A stretch of DNA of 64,000 bases from CAVZXS01 sp963779325 (GTDB taxonomy: Bacteria > Bacteroidota > Bacteroidia > Chitinophagales > Chitinophagaceae), in assembly GCA_963779325.1 (NCBI GenBank), contig CAVZXS010000007.1, forward strand, positions 310,001 through 374,000. Direction: 5' to 3'. Shown here piece by piece: positions 59,276 to 64,000 of this stretch; the first letter of the stretch is position 1, and each line of letters begins with the position of its first letter. Under the pieces are notes generated by a model. That model had not been told where the DNA came from. It searched no databases and worked only from the letters and a program-made list of their open reading frames with translations. The position numbers were made by a program, and so were the translations under genes.

Positions 59276-59606
59276 GCAAGATCATTCCCTTTTTAAATGG
59301 GGCAACAGATTTATTTACAACCGGTCTTTTCACCTTTGCTACAATTTCTTTAACACCATTAGGCAATTCCCTTACAATAACACCTCTTTCCAAGTATGTA
59401 ATAGGCAATCCAAGAGCTTTTGAGGCCCTTATAGCATTGGCCGCTCCGTTACGTCCCACCTTAACAAGGATGGCTGTTTGTTTGGCATCCGCCCTGAAAA
59501 CCACTTTGCCAACTGATCTTACTGCTGCGATTTTATGCGCTTTCTTAGCCATCACCTTTGACGAAGTCTTTTTAACTGTTGCTTTTCTTGCTTGCGCTTT
59601 TGCCAT
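59262..59606 (-). CDS. Lysine-rich protein overlapping the zeta toxin, probable antitoxin
   Basis: A 114-residue basic protein. The N-terminal 30 residues are Lys/Ala/Thr-rich (MAKAQARKATVKKTSSKVMAKKAHK), followed by a small folded domain with GRNGAANAIRASKALGLPITYLERGVIVRELPNGVKEIVAK. The domain pattern (AlaLeuGlyLeuPro then V-x-R-E-LPNG) resembles the short domains found beside zeta toxins, while the basic tail is like DNA-binding or histone-like tails. The gene lies upstream of the zeta-toxin gene and overlaps it by 14 bases, as expected for antitoxin-first operons. It is not an epsilon-type antitoxin in appearance, so it could be a new partner. The assignment is inference. Confidence 0.7.
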   Translation of the reverse strand: MAKAQARKATVKKTSSKVMAKKAHKIAAVRSVGKVVFRADAKQTAILVKVGRNGAANAIRASKALGLPITYLERGVIVRELPNGVKEIVAKVKRPVVNKSVAPFKKGMILHAKK

Positions 59607-59823
59607 AACTATAACTTTTGATTAAACAAATTTACAAATTAAAGATCGTTTTTCCATTTCTTCTTCTCAAATGAGTGGCGGATTGGTTTGTGTGTTTGCT
59701 TTGTAGCACTTCGCTTACTATAGAGTTTCATTAGTGATTAGCATCGGGTCTACGCCACACATATTTGAAAATGTGTTGTCATAATGTAGTCATCAACTCG
59801 TCGTTTAGCGTAAGTTCTCATTC

Positions 59824-59860
59824 CAAACTTAGTTATTTTTTAGTTAGCCACTTACCCAAA
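59824..59860 (-). promoter_or_regulatory. Promoter of the zeta antitoxin/toxin pair
   Basis: TAAGTTTG (minus, 59824-59831), with TTTG at 59857-59860 at a 25-base spacing that is slightly long. Shares the 16-base word with three other promoters. Confidence 0.5.
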
Positions 59861-59864
59861 AAAA

Positions 59865-59936
59865 CAGGGAAGTGAGTTGCGTGGGGACACGCAACTCGGC
59901 TTTTATTTTTTACGGACACTAAACGAGGCGAAGGAG
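59865..59936. repeat. Hairpin-containing dispersed repeat, copy D
   Basis: Perfect 10-bp stem GAGTTGCGTG/CACGCAACTC with loop GGGA (59874-59897), then a T-rich stretch and ACGGACACTAAACGAGGCGAAGG. It matches copies A and C and lies five bases past the stop of the helicase gene. Confidence 0.75.
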
Positions 59937-59940
59937 GATA

Positions 59941-62900
59941 TCAACTCAGTCTTTTAAACCCTGAATTTATTTGTTCTTCAATGAGTTTTTCTTTAGCAAA
60001 ATCTGCTTCCATTTCGTTTGCAAAAGTTTTAATTAACACCTGACCTTTAGTTTCCACTTTCCCAAAACGAATAGTAAGTTGCTCTTTAGTTTTTGCTACT
60101 TCCCAAAACCTTTCGCCATCAACAGATTTTAATGTCACAAAACTTAAATCATTTTCATTCTTTGTTATTAGCCCCTTTGGCAAATCGCTATCCTTATTAT
60201 TAGATTCTTGTTGTTCAAAACTTCCTTCAATTTGTTTAAGCAATAACCCTAATACTCTATCATTATCCTCCAGCCAATCTTTTCCATACACATTAGTTAC
60301 CTGCCAGCCAAATGATTGCATTATAGACGGCCGTTGACAATATTGTTCAACCAGGTCTTCATTATAATAGTGAGTATCATCATCGATCAAAATGCCTAAA
60401 CTATAATTTGTATCTTCGCTGTTTCTTTTTACTCCCAACGTACACTTAAAGCTACTTTGCCCTATTTGTTCATCAACTTTATACCCTTTTTGCTCAATAG
60501 CTTTTTTAATTTGTGCTGTAGTTACAGATGTAATTGTGGAAACTGCTTTACTCTTTATTTCACTCGTAATTAAGCTATCAAGAATTGTACGGGCAGTATT
60601 CATGTTTCCTGTACTCACCATTTCTGAATAATGCAGAAATCGTTTAAAATAACCGGCCCCATCATTATAATCGTTGGTTATATGATTATGCCGGATACTG
60701 CTAATGACAGCCATGTGCTTTTTTGCTCTGCTGAAAATTACATTCAATCTTTTTTCGCCACCTTTCCTATTAATCGGGCCGAAATTCATTAGCATTTTTT
60801 TATTACTATCATGACCATAGCAAACACTCATTATAATAATATCCCGTTCATCCCCCTGCACATTTTCAAGATTTTTAATGAATAATCCTGTAAACTGTCC
60901 CTCATCTTTTCGGTTGTATGCCTTTTCCAGAACTTCTTCAAAGGCCTTATCAGTCTCAGCTAAATTATCTATCGCTTCTTCAATGATTCCTTGCTGTTCC
61001 TGGCTAAATGCTACAACACCAATACTTTCTTTCACATTTTCTAATAATAACTTCCTTACCATAACGGCAATGTACTTTGCCTCACTTATATTGCTACGAT
61101 TCTCATAAATACTATTGGGAAGATAGTGGAAACTAATACTTCCACTTAATAAAGCATCAGCAGTAATATTGCCCTCTTCCGGTTGCTTTATTTCAAGTAA
61201 TGGCTTACTGATATGATGAATTGTTTTATCAGGAATAGTGAGTAACCCTGCCTCGTAAAAAGCATGATTTGAATAGCTGATAAGCGTTTCGTACCTGCTT
61301 CTATAATGCCAGCTTAGCATGGTACTATTTAGTTTGCGGGAACCCTGTACTAAAAGGCTGTCTGCATCTGAACTTAAAATCTCATCTTCTTTCTCTCCGT
61401 CAACTGTCTCTAAATCTTCCGGGTCTTCAGATTTGGCAGTAAAAAAATTACTGGGCGGCATCTGTTTATCATCACCTACAATAATAGTTTGCGGGGCTCG
61501 AAAAAGAGCCGGGATACCTTCTTCCAATGTAATCTGACTGGCTTCATCAAATATTACTACATCGAAAAAGTTAGTATCCAAAGGCAGGCTATCGCTTACA
61601 CTTAAAGGGCTCATTAACCAAACAGGTTTTATATCCTTCAACACCTTGCCACTTTCATTGGAAGCTATTTCTCTTATGCTTTTATAACGCATAGTTTTCC
61701 CCATTTCGTGTTCAAGCACCCTCCTTCCATCTGTATACTCTTTTTTGAGTTGTTTCTGCTGAGTAGATAATACACTTGCAGATGTATTACTTAATTCATA
61801 ATTACTAATAAATTTCTGCCGTCTTTCTGCTCTTATATAATCACTATTCAATTGCAAAAGCTCCTTATACTTTTTTTCTATTTCCTTTACGGCCTCTGTA
61901 AGTATCTTTTGATTAATCCCGGCATAAGATTGATTTCCTGCCAGCAAGACTTCAAGTGTTTTATTAGCCATGGCAGCTTCGGCTTGTATTGGAGTAACAG
62001 GCACCTTTCGAATAAAGACTTGTAGCGTCTCCGGCAACTCTGTAAAACGCCGAAGACTTGGTAAAAGGTCTTTTAAAGTATCAGCATTACCTTTTATAGT
62101 AGCCAGCTCATCATTTATTTGCGGCAATGTTTTTCCCGCATAGCCATATAAGCATTGCTTTAGTTGTATTTCTAATTGCTGTAGCGTATTGTTTAACTTA
62201 CTTAGCTGTAATACTAATTCATTTGATTTCGGATGCTGCAATAGAAAATCTACTTCTTTATCACCTTGCTTGCGTCTCAAAACTTCAATGCCAATATATA
62301 CCGTGTTGATATTATCAACATTATATTTCTTTTCCAAAGAAGCTTTGCTTTGATTGGTACTATCTTTTATTCTATATTCTTCCTGCAATTGTTTTAGTAC
62401 AACACTGAATGCAGGCTTTACCTGGTGTGCGGAAAAATCGTAAGATTGATTCAGCTGCTTTTTTAATCTTCTCCAACTTCCATTTAAAAAACTAAAAAAT
62501 GATTTCTCATGTTTTTGAGCTAATTCAAGGGCTTGTTGCACTTCTTGGTTATCAAATTTATTAAGCCACCGTTTATTTGTTTCAAGAGCCTGCTTATATG
62601 ACTCTTCCACTTCTTTGTACTGACGATAGGTTTGCTCAAACTCTTTTGATTCATCATTTTCCTTCTCTACCAATTGCAGATTCCTGCTTTGTGCCAAAGG
62701 TTCTAATAACACCGAGTCCTGTATTAGATTTTTAATACTTTCAAGTTGAGCAGCATGTTGCTCAGGTATATTGTTTTGGGAAATAATGCCGGAAAGTTGT
62801 TGAATGGAATTATGTGAATGATTTACTAAGCTATCCATTAGCGAAAATGGGTTTTCAGCTTTTACTACAGCAATACCTAAATTGCTAAACGGATGATTAT

Positions 62901-64000
62901 GCAATTGCTGGTCTGCTCCTGTGTCCTCCAGAGCTTTTCCAAGTTCTTGAATTGTTTCTCCATATTGTATCCATTGGCTATAATTTGGTATTGCCTCCTG
63001 CTTTAGAGCATCCATTCTTGGTATATGAGCTTTAAGCCCGACCAATGTTTCTATTAATTTTCTCGTACTAACACCGGCCTCCGGATTAATTTTTCTTTGC
63101 TGTTGATGATAAGTTTGTAAGAGGCTGACTTTTTCCAGTAATTGATTCAGTACAAATTTCCTTTGTGTTGCAATTGTCTCAACATCCATTTTGCTTTTAA
63201 GAAAATCATCGTATATAGTCCGCAAATCTTTAATAAACTCCTTTTTGTCTCCCTGACTATCGTGAATATAACAACAAAGTTCGGCCAGCTTATTCTGTTG
63301 AAGTCTATGATAAACTACATCTAATGCTGCTCTTTTCTCACAAACAAATAAAATTGTTTTTCCTTTTGCAAGAAAATCAGCAATCAGGTTGGTAATTGTC
63401 TGGCTTTTACCTGTGCCAGGCGGGCCTTGAATAATATAACTCTTACCGGTTCGGCTATGCAATATTGCTTTCGCTTGAGTGGGGTCAGCAGTAATAACAT
63501 GGTACCACTCAGCCGGGTTGTTATCTATTGTTTCTTGTTGTAATTTTTTTGGCTCGTTGCTGAATAACTCATTAAAAATAGGGTGCTCAATACCTTCTTC
63601 AGCTACCTTATTATAATCGCTAACAAGGCTCATCTTTTTGTAATTGAAATTTCCAAGTACAATATTGCAAATATCGAAATCCCAGCTATAGGGGTTGCTA
63701 TCGCCATCAGTTAAATGAAAAGTGCTTTTAACTGACGCATCACTCGTCTCTGCAAAGTTCTCTGTACTACCGTGGGTAGGTATTTCGCTAAGCAAAAACT
63801 CTAATGTGCTTTGTTTTGGTTCTACCTTTTGCCTAAACAGTTCAAGACCAAGAGGCTTATAATTTTCTTCGCTATAGCTATAGTCTATTTGATGAAACGC
63901 CGGACTTCCTTTAAATTTTAGTTTTTTTCTGTAACTATTTATTGTTTGCCTTGCGATATTATGTACAATTTTTATTCTTGGCTTGTCTGTATAATTCAAT
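59941..64000 (-). CDS. Giant SF1 helicase with REase-like and WGR domains (partial)
   Basis: At least 1353 residues are visible; the 5' end lies beyond the right edge and the initial TTG is only a frame opening. Walker A GPPGTGKSQTITNLIADFL (about residue 193) starts an SF1 (UPF1/DNA2-like) helicase. A long coiled-coil insert (about 420-800) follows, then Walker B VVIFDEASQI and GDDKQMPPSNFF with later motifs NLENVQGDERDIIIMSVCYG and RLNVIFSRAKKHMAV. About 1155-1260 carries a restriction-endonuclease-like MTES_1575 pattern (GILIDDDTHYYNEDLVEQY...FGWQVTNVYGKDW). The final about 65 residues form a WGR domain (ERFWEVAKTKEQLTIRFGKVETKGQ), which in PARPs binds DNA ends. The architecture fits a phage-defence helicase-nuclease. 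Confidence 0.88.
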   Translation of the reverse strand, partial: LNYTDKPRIKIVHNIARQTINSYRKKLKFKGSPAFHQIDYSYSEENYKPLGLELFRQKVEPKQSTLEFLLSEIPTHGSTENFAETSDASVKSTFHLTDGDSNPYSWDFDICNIVLGNFNYKKMSLVSDYNKVAEEGIEHPIFNELFSNEPKKLQQETIDNNPAEWYHVITADPTQAKAILHSRTGKSYIIQGPPGTGKSQTITNLIADFLAKGKTILFVCEKRAALDVVYHRLQQNKLAELCCYIHDSQGDKKEFIKDLRTIYDDFLKSKMDVETIATQRKFVLNQLLEKVSLLQTYHQQQRKINPEAGVSTRKLIETLVGLKAHIPRMDALKQEAIPNYSQWIQYGETIQELGKALEDTGADQQLHNHPFSNLGIAVVKAENPFSLMDSLVNHSHNSIQQLSGIISQNNIPEQHAAQLESIKNLIQDSVLLEPLAQSRNLQLVEKENDESKEFEQTYRQYKEVEESYKQALETNKRWLNKFDNQEVQQALELAQKHEKSFFSFLNGSWRRLKKQLNQSYDFSAHQVKPAFSVVLKQLQEEYRIKDSTNQSKASLEKKYNVDNINTVYIGIEVLRRKQGDKEVDFLLQHPKSNELVLQLSKLNNTLQQLEIQLKQCLYGYAGKTLPQINDELATIKGNADTLKDLLPSLRRFTELPETLQVFIRKVPVTPIQAEAAMANKTLEVLLAGNQSYAGINQKILTEAVKEIEKKYKELLQLNSDYIRAERRQKFISNYELSNTSASVLSTQQKQLKKEYTDGRRVLEHEMGKTMRYKSIREIASNESGKVLKDIKPVWLMSPLSVSDSLPLDTNFFDVVIFDEASQITLEEGIPALFRAPQTIIVGDDKQMPPSNFFTAKSEDPEDLETVDGEKEDEILSSDADSLLVQGSRKLNSTMLSWHYRSRYETLISYSNHAFYEAGLLTIPDKTIHHISKPLLEIKQPEEGNITADALLSGSISFHYLPNSIYENRSNISEAKYIAVMVRKLLLENVKESIGVVAFSQEQQGIIEEAIDNLAETDKAFEEVLEKAYNRKDEGQFTGLFIKNLENVQGDERDIIIMSVCYGHDSNKKMLMNFGPINRKGGEKRLNVIFSRAKKHMAVISSIRHNHITNDYNDGAGYFKRFLHYSEMVSTGNMNTARTILDSLITSEIKSKAVSTITSVTTAQIKKAIEQKGYKVDEQIGQSSFKCTLGVKRNSEDTNYSLGILIDDDTHYYNEDLVEQYCQRPSIMQSFGWQVTNVYGKDWLEDNDRVLGLLLKQIEGSFEQQESNNKDSDLPKGLITKNENDLSFVTLKSVDGERFWEVAKTKEQLTIRFGKVETKGQVLIKTFANEMEADFAKEKLIEEQINSGFKRLS

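Larger units (their letters stand above)
59607..59940. other. Intergenic region upstream of the zeta module
   Basis: This holds the fourth shared promoter word (59825-59840), the fourth hairpin repeat (59865-59936) and no gene. The leader from the minus-7 box to ATG 59606 would be about 210 bases. Confidence 0.6.

Overview
The window looks like a chromosome segment of a Bacteroidota bacterium, most likely a Chitinophagaceae-type member of Chitinophagales (family level is an inference). Support: Bacteroidetes-type promoters (TTTG, about 20 bases, then TAnnTTTG) before many genes, AT-rich leaders without clear Shine-Dalgarno sites, C-terminal type IX secretion sorting domains, a Bacteroidota-type b-heme succinate dehydrogenase with 661/253-residue SdhA/SdhB, and signal-peptide proteins of typical Bacteroidota style. 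No rRNA or CRISPR array is present; there are two tRNA-Val genes.

Layout. 0-3.2 kb: a glutamate-cysteine-ligase-like carboxylate-amine ligase with an ATP-grasp ligase (minus) divergent from an alpha/beta esterase. 3.3-9.8 kb: tRNA-Val(TAC), GIY-YIG protein, LamG/T9SS protein, tRNA-Val(GAC), mtaB, ssb, a small membrane protein and a malate/lactate dehydrogenase-family enzyme. 9.9-16.3 kb: a 16-residue-repeat coiled-coil protein, dnaA, a 5'-nucleotidase split over two overlapping genes, and an FAD-dependent oxidoreductase. 16.6-17.8 kb: an IS630-type element with a frame-disrupted transposase. 17.9-23.7 kb: LytTR regulator, Hpt protein and hybrid histidine kinase, then an ABC-2 exporter. 23.8-31.3 kb: lipoprotein, fatty-acid oxidation enzymes (3-hydroxyacyl-CoA and acyl-CoA dehydrogenases), a YggS protein, an AbiC-like membrane protein, and an ECF sigma/anti-sigma pair. 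31.4-39.7 kb: C-terminal processing protease, amino-sugar kinase with murQ (cell-wall recycling), and sdhC-sdhA-sdhB interrupted by an S23/four-helix-bundle gene. 40-51 kb: secreted and outer-membrane proteins, including a large barrel and a frame-broken M12B-type metalloprotease. 51.2-55.1 kb: DinB, then an arsenosugar-like operon (DUF547, methylthioribose-kinase-like protein, TIGR04282 and a broken TIGR04283 glycosyltransferase). 55.3-64 kb: an accessory region with a RelE/ParE module, a zeta-toxin pair and a giant helicase-nuclease-WGR protein that runs off the right edge.

What is least explained is the DNA between and inside genes. From 26 to 31.4 kb nearly every intergenic gap holds a tandem array of 7-base units, each locus with its own unit sequence; one array sits inside the yggS reading frame. 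At 38.4-38.9 kb, 8-base arrays in opposite orientation bracket the S23 gene that splits sdhA from sdhB. GC-rich palindromic elements occur in mtaB (in frame), yggS, and the sdhC-sdhA gap. From 51 to 60 kb four minus-strand genes share an identical 16-base promoter core, and a hairpin repeat recurs four times.

Several genes between 45 and 55 kb carry single-base indels at or near G runs. These may be true decay or consensus errors; reads would decide. All functional names come from reading motifs by eye; no database search was run.
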